Below, in pieces: positions 1 to 9,715 of a stretch of DNA of 64,000 nt (the stretch's first letter is position 1; each line of letters opens with the position of its first letter). The position numbers and the translations under genes are program-made. Origin of the DNA: Alloscardovia theropitheci (lineage in GTDB: Bacteria; Actinomycetota; Actinomycetes; Actinomycetales; Bifidobacteriaceae). The stretch covers positions 62,001 through 126,000 of the forward strand of contig NZ_RXLP01000004.1 in the NCBI RefSeq assembly GCF_004332295.1, given 5' to 3'. The notes under the pieces are model-generated. The model made no database searches. It saw only the letters and a list, made by a program, of their open reading frames with translations, and was not told the origin of the DNA.

Positions 1-1
1 C

Positions 2-397
2 TCAGGGGCATTCCCAGCATGGCTTGCACCTGTTCAGGTACTTGGTGTCCCAGTTGCTGAAAATTGCTTAGATCATCTTTATTCTGTTATCGAAAAACTC
101 GATAAGAATATGGTTCGTACAGAAGTTGACGCATCAAATGATCGCTTCGGCAAGAAGATTCGCAATGCTTCAAAGTCGAAGGTACCTTTCATTCTTATCG
201 TGGGTGAGGAGGATATGAACAATAATGCAGTATCCTTCCGATTCCGTGATGGAAGCCAGCTCAATGGAGTTAATGTTGAGACAGCTGTCGAATGGATTAA
301 TCAGGCTCTTCAATCTCATGGTCTTATTAATTCAGTAGAGGATTTTGCTCAATTCACTGATGCTGAAGTACCACAAGCATCTGTCGAAGACAAGTAA
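2..397 (+). CDS. thrS: Threonyl-tRNA synthetase, C-terminal fragment
   Basis: This is the 3' end of a class II aminoacyl-tRNA synthetase that charges tRNA-Thr; the reading frame is open from base 2 and the start lies left of the window. The first visible residues, [12 protein letters not shown], are the junction between the catalytic core (motif 3 side) and the HGTP anticodon-binding domain. The remaining roughly 120 residues form that anticodon-binding domain, with the typical block [15 protein letters not shown] followed by a FRFRDGSQ strand. The gene is followed by a hairpin terminator and then by the HIT and CDP-alcohol transferase genes, an order common in Actinobacteria. Only the C-terminus is available, so nothing can be said about the editing domain. 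Confidence 0.9.
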   Translation, partial: SGAFPAWLAPVQVLGVPVAENCLDHLYSVIEKLDKNMVRTEVDASNDRFGKKIRNASKSKVPFILIVGEEDMNNNAVSFRFRDGSQLNGVNVETAVEWINQALQSHGLINSVEDFAQFTDAEVPQASVEDK

Positions 398-445
398 ATT
401 TATCCGTACAGTGCGAATTTTAAATATATAGTAAATATATATAGT

Positions 446-484
446 AAAGACCTTGATTGTATGTATGCAGTCAAGGTCTTTTAC
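446..484 (+). terminator. Intrinsic terminator after thrS
   Basis: AAAGACCTTGA at 446-456 pairs perfectly with TCAAGGTCTTT at 471-481, closing a 14-nt loop, and is followed by a short T-rich stretch. It lies about 50 bases past the thrS stop and before the HIT gene start. Confidence 0.7.
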
Positions 485-531
485 TATGCGTAGAGTTCTG
501 TATGTATAGGGTTGAAGGAAGGCGTGTATTT

Positions 532-1146
532 ATGTCAAGTAATGATTCTGATGGTATTCGCATTGATGATCCGCATAATTTTCCTCCTCAAGAGGATCAC
601 TATGAACGTTTATGGACACCTCAACGAATGAGCTACGTGTTACGCGATAAATCAGAAGAAGATAGGGGCAATAACAATCAGAATGATTCAGCCAATACTA
701 AATCATGTCCATTTTGTGATGCTCTTACGAAAACCGATGAAGACGGTCTTATCGTTTGGCGCGGAAAGAATGTTTTTATCATAATGAATCTTTATCCATA
801 CAACAGTGGTCATGTTATGGTGTGTCCTAAGGAACACGTTGCGATGCTTACCGACCTGCATGATGATGTAGTAATTCTTGAATTTGAGAAGGCAACTCAG
901 TTAGCTATGACTGTTATGCGTAATGTCTCTCGTCCCGACGGCTTTAATCTTGGCGTAAATCAGGGTGAAGCTGGGGGAGCAGGTGTTGCTACACATTTGC
1001 ATCAGCACATCGTACCTCGTTGGAATGGCGATTCGAATTTTATGCCAATTGTTGCCCAAACACGAACCATGCCGATTTTACTGGAAAATCAACGTGTTGC
1101 GTATGCTCAAGAGGCAGCACGTATTGCTAACGAATTTGGTCTATAG
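532..1146 (+). CDS. HIT-family nucleotide hydrolase/phosphorylase
   Basis: A histidine-triad protein of about 204 residues. The HIT signature HLHQH lies at residues 155-159, with the middle His expected to be the nucleophile, followed by IVPRW. A CPFC pair at residues 59-62 resembles the zinc-binding N-terminus of the actinobacterial Ap4A-phosphorylase-like branch. Such proteins cleave dinucleoside polyphosphates or nucleoside phosphoramidates; the substrate here is not known. An in-frame ATG at 457 exists but lies inside the thrS terminator. The ATG at 532, preceded by a GAAGGAAGG ribosome-binding region, is the better start. The gene lies just upstream of a CDP-alcohol phosphatidyltransferase (27-base gap), probably in one transcript. 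Confidence 0.88.
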   Translation: MSSNDSDGIRIDDPHNFPPQEDHYERLWTPQRMSYVLRDKSEEDRGNNNQNDSANTKSCPFCDALTKTDEDGLIVWRGKNVFIIMNLYPYNSGHVMVCPKEHVAMLTDLHDDVVILEFEKATQLAMTVMRNVSRPDGFNLGVNQGEAGGAGVATHLHQHIVPRWNGDSNFMPIVAQTRTMPILLENQRVAYAQEAARIANEFGL

Positions 1147-1172
1147 CTTTTATAGAGCTTCTAGGGATTCTT

Positions 1173-1811
1173 ATGCTTGAAAATTTGCGCGCACCATTTA
1201 AAAAAATAATTAATCCGATAGCACGATTCCTCGTGAGGATGCATCTTACTGCCGATTTGATTACTATTATCGGCGCTTTCGGAACAAGCATTTCCATAAT
1301 ACTAACTGCGATATCTGGTCATCTTTTTATTGGCGTCCTGATTAGCACGTTATTTGTTCTTTTTGATTCGCTTGATGGTTCAGTTGCAGCTATTACTACA
1401 GGAGGAACGACATTCGGCGCATTTCTTGATTCTACATTGGATCGAATTGCTGATTGGGCAATCATGTGTGCCGTTGCCTTGTATTTCGTATTACATTGCA
1501 ATCTTACTGATATATGGAGCATCATTGGAATTGTAGCGACGATGGTTGCTATGATGACTTCATTTGTCACTCCGTATGCACGAGCTCGTGCCGAGTCAGT
1601 CGGCTATGAGGCGAAGAATGGAATCGCTACAAGGTCTGACCGTATACTCATCACATTTGTAGGTATGGGCATAACTGGATTAGGACTTCCTTATCTTGTT
1701 TTGAGCATTTTCATGGTAGTGCTAGCAGTACTTGGAATAATTACTATATGTCAACGTATACATACCGTGTACTGCCAAGCGCAAGAGAGCAAAGCCTTTC
1801 TTGAAAAGTGA
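1173..1811 (+). CDS. pgsA1: CDP-alcohol phosphatidyltransferase, PIP-synthase-like
   Basis: Integral membrane enzyme of 212 residues that should join CDP-diacylglycerol to an alcohol phosphate. Position next to thrS and the HIT gene matches actinobacterial phosphatidylinositol-phosphate synthase. The family signature is visible as D65-x2-D68-G69-x2-A72-A73-x8-G82-x3-D86-x3-D90. All four aspartates are present, but Ala73 stands where the usual motif has Arg. Several hydrophobic helices surround it. A second, canonical family member (pgsA) is at 25769-26467, so this copy probably has the inositol-type role, inferred from context. No acyltransferase or mannosyltransferase gene follows, unlike in mycobacteria. 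Confidence 0.8.
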   Translation: MLENLRAPFKKIINPIARFLVRMHLTADLITIIGAFGTSISIILTAISGHLFIGVLISTLFVLFDSLDGSVAAITTGGTTFGAFLDSTLDRIADWAIMCAVALYFVLHCNLTDIWSIIGIVATMVAMMTSFVTPYARARAESVGYEAKNGIATRSDRILITFVGMGITGLGLPYLVLSIFMVVLAVLGIITICQRIHTVYCQAQESKAFLEK

Positions 1812-1916
1812 AGTTGTGAACCAGATTTCATAGCATTTCGCATTTAGAATATCATGTGTCTGAAGGGGCACATAAAATATCAAACGGTTTAATTTGTCAC
1901 AGTAACGAGGAGAGTC

Positions 1917-2672
1917 ATGTCAGGACATTCCAAGTGGGCTACCACGAAGCATAAGAAAGCAGCTATTGATGCCAAGCGCGGTAAGCTCTTCGCAAAGCTC
2001 GTAAAGAACATCGAAATTGCAGCACGTAATGGCGGTGGAGACCCAGATGGTAATCCAGCACTTTACGATGCAATTACTAAGGCAAAGAAGAATTCTCTTC
2101 CAGCTGATAACATCACACGTGCTGTAAAGCGTGGTTCAGGTGAAGAAGCTGGTGGCGCAAACTATGAAGAGATTACTTATGAAGGTTATGCTCCAGGTGG
2201 AATTGGCCTTATTATTAATTGCTTAACTGATAATCGTAATCGTGCTGCAGCAGACGTTCGCTCTACCTTGTCCAAGAATGGCGGTTCCTTAGCTGAAAAT
2301 GGTTCTGTTTCCTTTAACTTCGAGCGCAAAGGACAAATTGTAGTACCAGCAGAGGGTGTAGATTTCGATGCACTCTTTGAAGTTGCTGCTGAAGCTGGTG
2401 CTGAGGATGTTGTAGATGATGAAGATGTATTTACAATCACCACACAGCCAAGCGATGTCGTAGCTGTTCGTAAAGCAATCCAGGATGCAGGTTTTGATTA
2501 CGATTCCGCAGAATCGACTCTTCTTCCATTGAATGAAGTAGAGCTTGATTATGATTCTGCAGTCAAGGTAAATCGTCTTATCGATGCATTAGATGAACTT
2601 GATGATGTTCAGGATATCTTTGCAAACTGGACAGCTTCCGATGAAGTCATGGCACAGTTAGACGAAGAATAA
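1917..2672 (+). CDS. yebC: YebC/PmpR-family protein
   Basis: Full-length YebC-family protein (251 residues), beginning with the hallmark [20 protein letters not shown] and continuing through the three-domain fold (NITRAVKRG, then [12 protein letters not shown]). Members were annotated as transcriptional regulators; members of the family are also linked to translation of difficult proline-rich stretches on the ribosome. A GAGGAG ribosome-binding site lies 7 bases before the ATG. The stop codon directly abuts the ruvC ATG (TAAATG), so yebC-ruvC are almost certainly co-transcribed and translationally coupled, the standard yebC-ruvC order in many bacteria. Confidence 0.93.
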   Translation: MSGHSKWATTKHKKAAIDAKRGKLFAKLVKNIEIAARNGGGDPDGNPALYDAITKAKKNSLPADNITRAVKRGSGEEAGGANYEEITYEGYAPGGIGLIINCLTDNRNRAAADVRSTLSKNGGSLAENGSVSFNFERKGQIVVPAEGVDFDALFEVAAEAGAEDVVDDEDVFTITTQPSDVVAVRKAIQDAGFDYDSAESTLLPLNEVELDYDSAVKVNRLIDALDELDDVQDIFANWTASDEVMAQLDEE

Positions 2673-3254
2673 ATGATTATTCTAGGAGTTGACCCCGGGC
2701 TTACACGCTGCGGAGTCGGCGTTATAGAAGCCGGCCGTTCGCGCCGGCTTTCTTTTATGCACGTCGATGTCATTCGTACACAGCCAAATACACCACAGGA
2801 CGCTCGTCTTCTTACCATTTTTAATGGACTGTGTGCAAAACTTGACGAATTTGCGCCCGATATTGTCTCTATTGAGCGCGTTTTTGCTCAGGAAAATCGC
2901 AATACAGTTTTAGGTACTGCACAGGCAGCGGGGCTTGCCATGGTTGCTGCTGCTCAGCGTGGAATTCCAGTTGCACTGCATACGCCTACTGAGGCGAAAC
3001 TCGCTGTTACTGGCAACGGTCAGGCTAGCAAAATTCAAGTCCAAACCATGGTTACGAAAATCCTTGGTCTTAATACCATTGTTAATCCACCGGATGCCGC
3101 TGATGCTTTAGGTATCGCAATTTGTCATGCCCTTCGTCCAGCCGGAGCTATCGAGGGTGGTGAGCGTGAGCAACATTTAACCACTGCTCAAAAGCAATGG
3201 GCTGATGCGCAACGCAAGGCAAGACCTGGTCGAGGTGTCCGTAGAGATATGTAA
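2673..3254 (+). CDS. ruvC: Holliday junction resolvase RuvC
   Basis: Homodimeric endonuclease that cuts Holliday junctions after RuvAB branch migration. The catalytic acidic residues are in place: D7 ([10 protein letters not shown]), E68 (SIERVF), D141 and D144 ([12 protein letters not shown]). Length, 193 residues, is normal for the family. The gene starts immediately after the yebC stop. It is separated from ruvA by 82 bases that hold a LexA-type palindrome, so ruvAB may have their own damage-inducible promoter while ruvC is read from the yebC side. Confidence 0.95.
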   Translation: MIILGVDPGLTRCGVGVIEAGRSRRLSFMHVDVIRTQPNTPQDARLLTIFNGLCAKLDEFAPDIVSIERVFAQENRNTVLGTAQAAGLAMVAAAQRGIPVALHTPTEAKLAVTGNGQASKIQVQTMVTKILGLNTIVNPPDAADALGIAICHALRPAGAIEGGEREQHLTTAQKQWADAQRKARPGRGVRRDM

Positions 3255-3261
3255 AGTTATA

Positions 3262-3279
3262 TTCGAACAGATGTTCGAA
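3262..3279. promoter_or_regulatory. LexA (SOS) box upstream of ruvA
   Basis: TTCGAACAGATGTTCGAA has perfect 7-base arms around AGAT and fits the Gram-positive/actinobacterial LexA box CGAACRNRYGTTCG at every position. A second, weaker site, with one good half (CTGTTCGAATA), follows at about 3289-3300. Both lie 58-75 bases before the ruvA start codon, where a repressor would cover a ruvAB promoter. Confidence 0.85.
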
Positions 3280-3336
3280 TAATGAATAACTGTTCGAATA
3301 TCGTATGAGTAGTTTATCGATAATTGAAGGGGCAAA

Positions 3337-3978
3337 ATGATAGCGAGCTTACGTGGCGAAGTGATTGCCATAGACGCTGCTCAAGCCATTATTGAAGTGA
3401 GCGGCGTAGGTTATAGCGTTCGCATGTCCAGCAAAGATTTAAATCAGTTGCACCAGGGCAGAGAGGTCTTCGTGCTTACCACGATGACTATGTCACAGGA
3501 TGCAGTAGCTCTCTATGGTTTTCTGCATAAAACTACTCAAGATTTATTTTCCCAATTACAGAAAGTAAGTGGTATTGGCCCAAAAGTTGCTATGGCAATC
3601 TTATCTACTCTTTCTGGAGACGAATTAGCACACGCAATTCGCGAAAATAATGTAACCGCTTTAACGCGTGCTCCAGGTCTTGGTAAAAAAGGTGCTCAGA
3701 AAATAATTGTCGAATTAAGCGGCTCGGTGAACTTAGCCTCAATCATCTCTGATAAAGACGGTACTAATTCTGTTAATTCAACCTCCGCATCTCTTGATGT
3801 AGATGCGAATGTATATCAAGTGATACAAGGTCTTGTATCATTAGGATGGCAGCAGCATGATGCACAGCGTGCGGTTGATCAATCTATCGCAGATTTACAT
3901 ATAGATATTCCTATGAGTTCCGACTTGGTCCCGACTGTGTTGCGTCATGCACTTTCGAGGTTAGATAGGGGACGCTAA
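3337..3978 (+). CDS. ruvA: Holliday junction helicase subunit RuvA
   Basis: Tetrameric junction-binding subunit (213 residues) that loads RuvB. The N-terminal OB domain begins [13 protein letters not shown] and contains [12 protein letters not shown]. Two helix-hairpin-helix motifs follow, [14 protein letters not shown] and [14 protein letters not shown]. The C-terminal domain III that contacts RuvB follows a Ser/Asn-rich linker. An AAGGGG ribosome-binding site precedes the ATG. Stop and the ruvB start overlap by one base (TAATG), giving translational coupling. Confidence 0.95.
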   Translation: MIASLRGEVIAIDAAQAIIEVSGVGYSVRMSSKDLNQLHQGREVFVLTTMTMSQDAVALYGFLHKTTQDLFSQLQKVSGIGPKVAMAILSTLSGDELAHAIRENNVTALTRAPGLGKKGAQKIIVELSGSVNLASIISDKDGTNSVNSTSASLDVDANVYQVIQGLVSLGWQQHDAQRAVDQSIADLHIDIPMSSDLVPTVLRHALSRLDRGR

Positions 3979-5024
3979 TGCCACAATTATTCAATGATGC
4001 GAATGAAGAATCACTTCGCATGGTCTCTGCCGAGCCTCAAAGTAATGAGCAAGTCAGCGATGAAGAATTGCGTCCTGATACGTTAGAGACGTTCATCGGG
4101 CAACCTCATTTGAAAGCGCAAATGAAGCTCTTCCTCGACGCTGCACAGCTGAGAGGCGTTCCACCAGATCACATTCTTCTCGCGGGGCCTCCGGGACTTG
4201 GTAAAACAACGCTATCTATGATTGTTGCACATGAATTAGGCGTACCGATTCGTGTAACATCTGGTCCAGCTATTCAGCACGCAGGCGATTTGGCGTCCAT
4301 TGTTTCTTCTCTTGACGAAGGTGAAGTTCTTTTTATTGATGAGATACATCGTTTGCCACGTGCGGCCGAAGAATTACTATATATAGCGATGGAAGATTTC
4401 CGAGTCGATGTTATGGTTGGGAAGGGCCCAGGGGCTTCATCAATTCCTCTCACTTTGCCTCGGTTCACGGTTATAGGTGCGACTACGAGGGAAGGGATGC
4501 TCCCTTCTCCTTTGCGCGCTCGTTTTGGTTTTACCGCGCATCTTGACTATTATCCACATAGCGAATTAGAACGATTAATTCTTCGTTCAGCAGACGTATT
4601 AGGAATTACCGTGGACAAAGACGCAGCGTATGAGCTATCGGTACGTTCACGAGGAACACCACGTGTTGCTAATAGATTGCTACGACGAGTTCGAGATTGG
4701 GCGATTGTACATAGTCTATCTCGTGTAAGTTCTGAGGCCGTGTTAGATGCACTTGAACTATATCAAATTGATTCCGAGGGACTAGATCGTCTTGATATTG
4801 CAGTGCTTACTGCTATGTGTAAGCAGTTTGCCGGTGGACCTGTAGGATTGAACAATCTTTCTGCGATGGTAGGAGAAGAAGCCGAAACAGTGGAAACCGT
4901 TTGCGAACCTTATCTTGTTCGTGAAGGCTTTATGGCTCGTACACCTCGTGGTCGTATAGCAACATCAAAAGCATGGAATCATTTGGGTCTTACACCACCT
5001 GATGATGTCACATCGCTGTTCTAA
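3978..5024 (+). CDS. ruvB: Holliday junction branch-migration ATPase RuvB
   Basis: Hexameric AAA+ motor that drives branch migration with RuvA. Walker [10 protein letters not shown] at residues 70-78, Walker B FIDEIHRL, and sensor 1 [18 protein letters not shown] are all intact. The C-terminal winged-helix domain ends with [18 protein letters not shown]. The 348-residue length is typical. It is coupled to ruvA and followed after 36 bases by yajC, a gene order seen widely in bacteria. Confidence 0.96.
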   Translation: MPQLFNDANEESLRMVSAEPQSNEQVSDEELRPDTLETFIGQPHLKAQMKLFLDAAQLRGVPPDHILLAGPPGLGKTTLSMIVAHELGVPIRVTSGPAIQHAGDLASIVSSLDEGEVLFIDEIHRLPRAAEELLYIAMEDFRVDVMVGKGPGASSIPLTLPRFTVIGATTREGMLPSPLRARFGFTAHLDYYPHSELERLILRSADVLGITVDKDAAYELSVRSRGTPRVANRLLRRVRDWAIVHSLSRVSSEAVLDALELYQIDSEGLDRLDIAVLTAMCKQFAGGPVGLNNLSAMVGEEAETVETVCEPYLVREGFMARTPRGRIATSKAWNHLGLTPPDDVTSLF

Positions 5025-5060
5025 ACTCAATAGAGTCTTATATATTTCAAGGAGCCACCC

Positions 5061-5432
5061 ATGCCAAATATCATCATGCTTGTCCTCTTAGTTGTCCTTA
5101 TTGGTTTTACCTTCTGGTCTACTCGTAATCAGCGTAAGCAACAAGAAAAAATTAATGATTTTAGAAATAATCTTGCACCGGGCACTGAGGTTGCAACACA
5201 TTCTGGCCTACTAGGCACGATTGAGTCTGTTGATTTAGATCACGATTTTGTTATTCTCAATTCGGAAGGAAGCCTGTCAAAGTGGCGTATTCAAGCAATC
5301 ACTGAGCCTCCAGTGATTCCAGCATATGTCAGTGATGACGAAGTTGATGAGAATGGAAATCCACTAGACCAAAAAGATCTTGACACTGCTGATGAAAATT
5401 CAGCTGGTGATAATGCTGCAGAGAATAAATAA
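5061..5432 (+). CDS. yajC: Preprotein translocase accessory subunit YajC
   Basis: Small single-pass membrane protein (123 residues) that associates with the SecDF-YidC part of the Sec machinery. Residues 3-18 form the N-terminal membrane helix, followed by the family sequence STRNQRKQQEKINDF and the conserved GTEVATHSGLLGTIE block. The C-terminal 35 residues are strongly acidic. In many actinobacteria secD and secF come next; here apt follows directly. An AAGGAG ribosome-binding site precedes the ATG. Confidence 0.9.
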   Translation: MPNIIMLVLLVVLIGFTFWSTRNQRKQQEKINDFRNNLAPGTEVATHSGLLGTIESVDLDHDFVILNSEGSLSKWRIQAITEPPVIPAYVSDDEVDENGNPLDQKDLDTADENSAGDNAAENK

Positions 5433-5479
5433 TAACGTTTTAAGCTTGTACGTCTGAAAAAGAATAGAGTTTATTCCAT

Positions 5480-6058
5480 ATGACTTCCGATATCATGCTC
5501 TCTGATAGTACCTTACTTCCACATGATGATGCCCAGTATTTATGCTCGCTTATCCGCAGTATTCCTGGCTTCCCTCAAGAGAATATTTTATTCCGCGATT
5601 TTATGCCAGTTTTTGCTGATCCTCGTGGACTTGATTTACTAATACAAGGACTAGTTAACGCTTTACCTGTCAAACCAAGTGAATTTGACTATATTGCAGG
5701 CCTTGAGGCTCGCGGATTTCTTATAGGTATAGCGCTTGCACAGAAACTTAATAAGGGCTTCATCGCGGTTCGCAAAGCTGGTAAGCTTCCACCTCCTGTT
5801 GTCTCGCAAAGTTATGACTTGGAATACGGCTCAGCGACGATGGAGATTGAAAAGGACTTAGTCCCATCACACTCGCGTATTTTAATCGTCGATGACCTTA
5901 TCGCAACAGGTGGAACTGCATGGGCTGCGATGAAACTCTTTGAGAGCATAGATTGCACTGTTTCAGGTTTTAGTTTTGTTATGAAACTTGACGGGCTTGA
6001 TGGATTAGCAAAACTCGAAAATCATCCTACATCAACCATGATGGTTATGCCGGCTTAG
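5480..6058 (+). CDS. apt: Adenine phosphoribosyltransferase
   Basis: Salvages adenine to AMP using PRPP. The PRPP-binding loop ILIVDDLIATGGTA lies around residues 134-147, and the family blocks PGFPQENILFRDFMPV and GLEARGFLIG are present earlier. The 192-residue length is slightly above the usual 170-180 because of a short N-terminal extension; an ATG at 5495 is an alternative start. The ribosome-binding site is weak. The gene sits 9 bases before sucC. Confidence 0.93.
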   Translation: MTSDIMLSDSTLLPHDDAQYLCSLIRSIPGFPQENILFRDFMPVFADPRGLDLLIQGLVNALPVKPSEFDYIAGLEARGFLIGIALAQKLNKGFIAVRKAGKLPPPVVSQSYDLEYGSATMEIEKDLVPSHSRILIVDDLIATGGTAWAAMKLFESIDCTVSGFSFVMKLDGLDGLAKLENHPTSTMMVMPA

Positions 6059-6067
6059 GAGCTTTAC

Positions 6068-7279
6068 ATGGACTTATATGAGTATCAAGCACGCGAACTT
6101 CTTCAGGAGAAAGATGTACCAATTCCTGAGGGGATATTTGCCTCAACTGTAGAGGAAGCTGTTCAAGCAGCTAATACAATTGGCTATCCATGCGTTCTTA
6201 AAGCTCAAGTACGTATAGGTCATAGGGGACAAGCAGGCGGAGTAAAGATCGTTCATGACGAGGACGAAGCTCGCTTTATGTCTGAACATATTCTAGGCAT
6301 GACAATTCATGGTCATAAGGTTCGTGGTCTTCTCGTTGTTGAAGCGGCATCTATTCTTCATGAATACTATGTTTCAATATCTGTAGATAGATCTTCGCGC
6401 GATTATGACGTTCTGGCTACTGCAGCAGGTGGTACCGAGGTTGAGGAGATAGCGAAAGAACACCCAGAATTTGTTAAGCGTCTTCATATCAATCCTCTTG
6501 ATGATTTTGATATTAATGCTGCTGAGAAAATGGCCCAAGAAATTGGTTTCCATCATGCTGATACTTCACAAGCGGCGCACATTTTACTTGAAATGTGGAA
6601 GGTATTTATTGAGAATGATGCAACACTCGTCGAAATCAATCCTCTAGCTAAGGTCGGAATTCCAGATGACGAGGCATCTAAACATTTAATGGCACTCGAT
6701 GCGAAAATTTCTCTTGATTCCAATGCCGCATTCAGACATGATGGATGGTCACGTTTTGCAACGTCGTATGGACACGACGAACTTGAAGCACAAGCTGCGC
6801 AATTAGGTTTGCACTATGTTCATTTAGATGGAAATGTCGGTGTCATTGGTAATGGCGCAGGACTAGTTATGAGCTCGATTGATGCTGTTGCTGATGCTGG
6901 TCAGGATTTTGATCCAAAAATTAAACCAGCAAACTTCTTAGATATTGGTGGTGGAGCTTCTGCACAATTAATGGCTCAAAGCCTCGATATCGTTATGTCT
7001 GATCCGCAGGTCAAGTCCGTATTCATCAATGTGTACGGCGGAATTACATCTTGCAAGCAAGTTGCACAAGGCATTATTGAAGCTGTCGATAAGCTTATAC
7101 AGAACGGTACAACACTATGCGACATCGTTGTTCGTTTCGATGGAAATGAAGCAACAGAAGGTCTAACGATACTCGATAATGCTCATCATGACAATATTCA
7201 TGTAGCACAAACAATGGATTCAGCCGCAGAAGAAGCAGTGAATATTGCTGCACGTATTTTAAACTGTGAGAGCAAGTAG
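6068..7279 (+). CDS. sucC: Succinyl-CoA ligase beta subunit (ADP-forming)
   Basis: Beta subunit (403 residues) of succinyl-CoA synthetase, with the ATP-grasp start [13 protein letters not shown], the nucleotide-binding block [10 protein letters not shown] and the ligase block [10 protein letters not shown]. With SucD it interconverts succinyl-CoA and succinate with ATP formation. No other TCA-cycle gene is nearby. Bifidobacteria have a truncated cycle, so the pair more likely serves succinyl-CoA supply or succinate metabolism than respiration (inference). A TAGGAG ribosome-binding site precedes the ATG. Confidence 0.94.
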   Translation: MDLYEYQARELLQEKDVPIPEGIFASTVEEAVQAANTIGYPCVLKAQVRIGHRGQAGGVKIVHDEDEARFMSEHILGMTIHGHKVRGLLVVEAASILHEYYVSISVDRSSRDYDVLATAAGGTEVEEIAKEHPEFVKRLHINPLDDFDINAAEKMAQEIGFHHADTSQAAHILLEMWKVFIENDATLVEINPLAKVGIPDDEASKHLMALDAKISLDSNAAFRHDGWSRFATSYGHDELEAQAAQLGLHYVHLDGNVGVIGNGAGLVMSSIDAVADAGQDFDPKIKPANFLDIGGGASAQLMAQSLDIVMSDPQVKSVFINVYGGITSCKQVAQGIIEAVDKLIQNGTTLCDIVVRFDGNEATEGLTILDNAHHDNIHVAQTMDSAAEEAVNIAARILNCESK

Positions 7280-7290
7280 AGGAAAATTGT

Positions 7291-8232
7291 ATGAGTTTTA
7301 TCAACCCGAATGCTCCAGTAATTGTACAAGGTATGACAGGCCATCAAGGAATGACTCATACCGCACGCATGCTTAAAGCAGGTACAAATATCGTAGGTGG
7401 GGTAAATCCACGAAAAGGCGGACAGACACTCACTTTTGATGACATTCCAGACGCAGATGGATTAGGTACAAAGTCTCGAGAAGTTCCTATCTACGCAACG
7501 TGTTCTCAAGCCAAAGAAGCAACAAATGCTCAGGCAAGTGTTATTTTTGTTCCTCCACGCTTTGCAAAGTCTGCAATGGTCGAAGCAATTGAGGCACGAA
7601 TTCCGCTGATTGTAGTAATAACAGAAGGAATTCCAGTCGCTGACACTGCATATTGCGTAGCCTTAGCTCAAAAGCAAGGTATCCGAATTGTCGGACCTAA
7701 CTGTCCAGGATTATGCACATACACCTCACATGATGAGCAAAATAGTGGAATACGCGGTGTTAACCTTGGTATTATTCCTGACGATATTGTAGGTTATGGT
7801 TCTCTTGGTCTTGTTTCTAAATCCGGCACATTAACCTACCAGTTGATGTCAGAATTATCAGATTATGGCTTCGCAGCAGCTATCGGCGTAGGCGGAGACC
7901 CAATCGTAGGTACTACACAGCAAGAAGCACTTGAAATACTCAATGATGACCCACGTGTTAAAGCCTGTGTCATTATTGGTGAAATCGGTGGTAGCGCGGA
8001 ACAGGAACTTGCTTTGTGGGCAAAGGATCATATGACGAAGCCTGTTGTCGCTTATATCGCTGGTTATAGCGCTCCCGAAGGAAAACAAATGGGACATGCT
8101 GGAGCTATTGTCTCAGGTGGTAGCGGTACTGCACAGGGTAAAAAGGAAGCACTTGAGAAATGCGGCATAAAAGTTGGTCGAAATCCTAGTGAAACGGCTC
8201 AACTCATGCGCGAAATTATGGAGACATTATAG
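7291..8232 (+). CDS. sucD: Succinyl-CoA ligase alpha subunit
   Basis: Alpha subunit (313 residues) carrying the CoA-binding Rossmann domain ([14 protein letters not shown]) and the phosphorylated active-site His at about residue 269 in [14 protein letters not shown]. The block [11 protein letters not shown] is typical. It starts 11 bases after sucC and is followed, after only 4 bases, by the DUF6350 gene. The subunits form the usual sucCD unit. Confidence 0.95.
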   Translation: MSFINPNAPVIVQGMTGHQGMTHTARMLKAGTNIVGGVNPRKGGQTLTFDDIPDADGLGTKSREVPIYATCSQAKEATNAQASVIFVPPRFAKSAMVEAIEARIPLIVVITEGIPVADTAYCVALAQKQGIRIVGPNCPGLCTYTSHDEQNSGIRGVNLGIIPDDIVGYGSLGLVSKSGTLTYQLMSELSDYGFAAAIGVGGDPIVGTTQQEALEILNDDPRVKACVIIGEIGGSAEQELALWAKDHMTKPVVAYIAGYSAPEGKQMGHAGAIVSGGSGTAQGKKEALEKCGIKVGRNPSETAQLMREIMETL

Positions 8233-8236
8233 ATAT

Positions 8237-9715
8237 ATGGCACGAGGACGTTCGATTTCATCAGCTTCAATTACCCCCGGAGAGGAAAACGCTTCCAAGT
8301 CTTCTTCTGCGAGTCAGCGGATTGTGCTCATAAATCGTGGTCGTGATTTCTTACGTGGGATACTCACAGCCATTTTCGCTATGGGACTTTATGCCCTGTC
8401 GTTGCTCCTGTTCGTTTCCTTGTTCATACTTGTAGCCTCGATGGAGACCGGAGTAGATTTAAGTACTGTGAATTACAGTTTTACTGCTGTTCTCATAGTG
8501 CTTTCTCAGGGGATTTCGATACAGACAGATGCACTAGCCATTTCCATTATTCCACTTGGATTGACTGTTTATAGTGTAATTATTCTTAGATTACTCATGA
8601 TACGTAGACGAACTCAGCTCTTGGGATATGTGGCTACAGCAGTCGTATGGGTATCCCTTGTAGCCGGTATTTCGTACGTTATTCGTGACTTTATCACGTC
8701 GTCAATAGTAGAGATAATTGTTCATCCTCTTATAGTCTTTGCAGTTGCTTTCGTATTATCGTGTACCCGAGACTCCATTGTGTATCAAGCAATTCGTAAG
8801 AAAATAACTACGTATTGGTCAGCAAGCATTCAAAAAAATATTTCTCTTGGATTGCGTACTTCACGTAGGCTTATTCTTACTTATTGCGGTATTGCCTTAA
8901 TAACTGCTGTGGTCTGGATTGTCCGTGGTTTTGCATCGATGCAAGCCGTATTCGCCATGACTCATATGGGCATTGGTGCTCAAATAATGAGTTCGATTTT
9001 AACCCTGGCATGGCTTCCAAATCTTCTAATCTGGGCATTAGCTTGGACACTCGGAGCCACGCTTAATATTGGAACACTTGGAACCTTCAACTTATGGATT
9101 GGACAATCGAACAATCTTCCTCCGATACCGGTATTTGGCCTTTTCCCTGAACCAATTACGTCCTCAATAGCTAGAACAGTAACTCTTGTTGTCCCTATCA
9201 TCATAGTTGCTTGTATCGGTCTGTATTGTCTCGTGCGGAAGAATGAATATGGACTGCTTAAACCTGAACATTCAGTACAAGGTGTTTTAGCATATATCTA
9301 TCCAATCGGTTCATTTATTATCAGTGTAATCGTCACTATAATCGTTTCTGCTTTCGCCATAACTCTTTCATCAGGTTCCCTTGGCTCCAAAAATCTCTCT
9401 CACCTTGGTTTAACAGTCTCTTCTAGCCTCAATAATTTCGGCAGACCTGTCCAATGGGGATTGCTCGCTGCATGGCTAATAATAATAGTTGTAGGATTGG
9501 CTCAATTTTCTATTTCGTATTTGCGATCATATTTCATTCATCGGGTCGAATTAAACAATGAATTAGATGATGAATTAGACACTAATCCTGAAAATGACCT
9601 AGAAGAAACTGATATTTCCACAACGCATCACGACAGAACAACCGTTTCTGTTGACAGCGAAGAAACAGTTTTATCCGATCAATCCACCACAAAACCGGAG
9701 GAAAACCATGAGTGA
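8237..9715 (+). CDS. DUF6350-type polytopic membrane protein
   Basis: A 492-residue membrane protein with about nine or ten hydrophobic helices, a short polar N-terminus ([15 protein letters not shown]) and a long acidic cytoplasmic-type C-terminal tail of roughly 60 residues. Actinobacteria commonly carry a protein of this type, grouped as DUF6350, between sucD and purH; its function is unknown. The frame is open upstream inside sucD, but the ATG at 8237, four bases past the sucD stop, is the sensible start. Its stop overlaps the purH start by 8 bases (ATGAGTGA), indicating coupling. Family assignment rests on topology and gene order. Confidence 0.75.
   Translation: MARGRSISSASITPGEENASKSSSASQRIVLINRGRDFLRGILTAIFAMGLYALSLLLFVSLFILVASMETGVDLSTVNYSFTAVLIVLSQGISIQTDALAISIIPLGLTVYSVIILRLLMIRRRTQLLGYVATAVVWVSLVAGISYVIRDFITSSIVEIIVHPLIVFAVAFVLSCTRDSIVYQAIRKKITTYWSASIQKNISLGLRTSRRLILTYCGIALITAVVWIVRGFASMQAVFAMTHMGIGAQIMSSILTLAWLPNLLIWALAWTLGATLNIGTLGTFNLWIGQSNNLPPIPVFGLFPEPITSSIARTVTLVVPIIIVACIGLYCLVRKNEYGLLKPEHSVQGVLAYIYPIGSFIISVIVTIIVSAFAITLSSGSLGSKNLSHLGLTVSSSLNNFGRPVQWGLLAAWLIIIVVGLAQFSISYLRSYFIHRVELNNELDDELDTNPENDLEETDISTTHHDRTTVSVDSEETVLSDQSTTKPEENHE

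Noticed and set aside
457-531. N-terminal extension of the HIT protein
   Set aside because: The upstream ATG lies inside the thrS terminator stem and has no ribosome-binding site; the extra residues do not look like HIT proteins.
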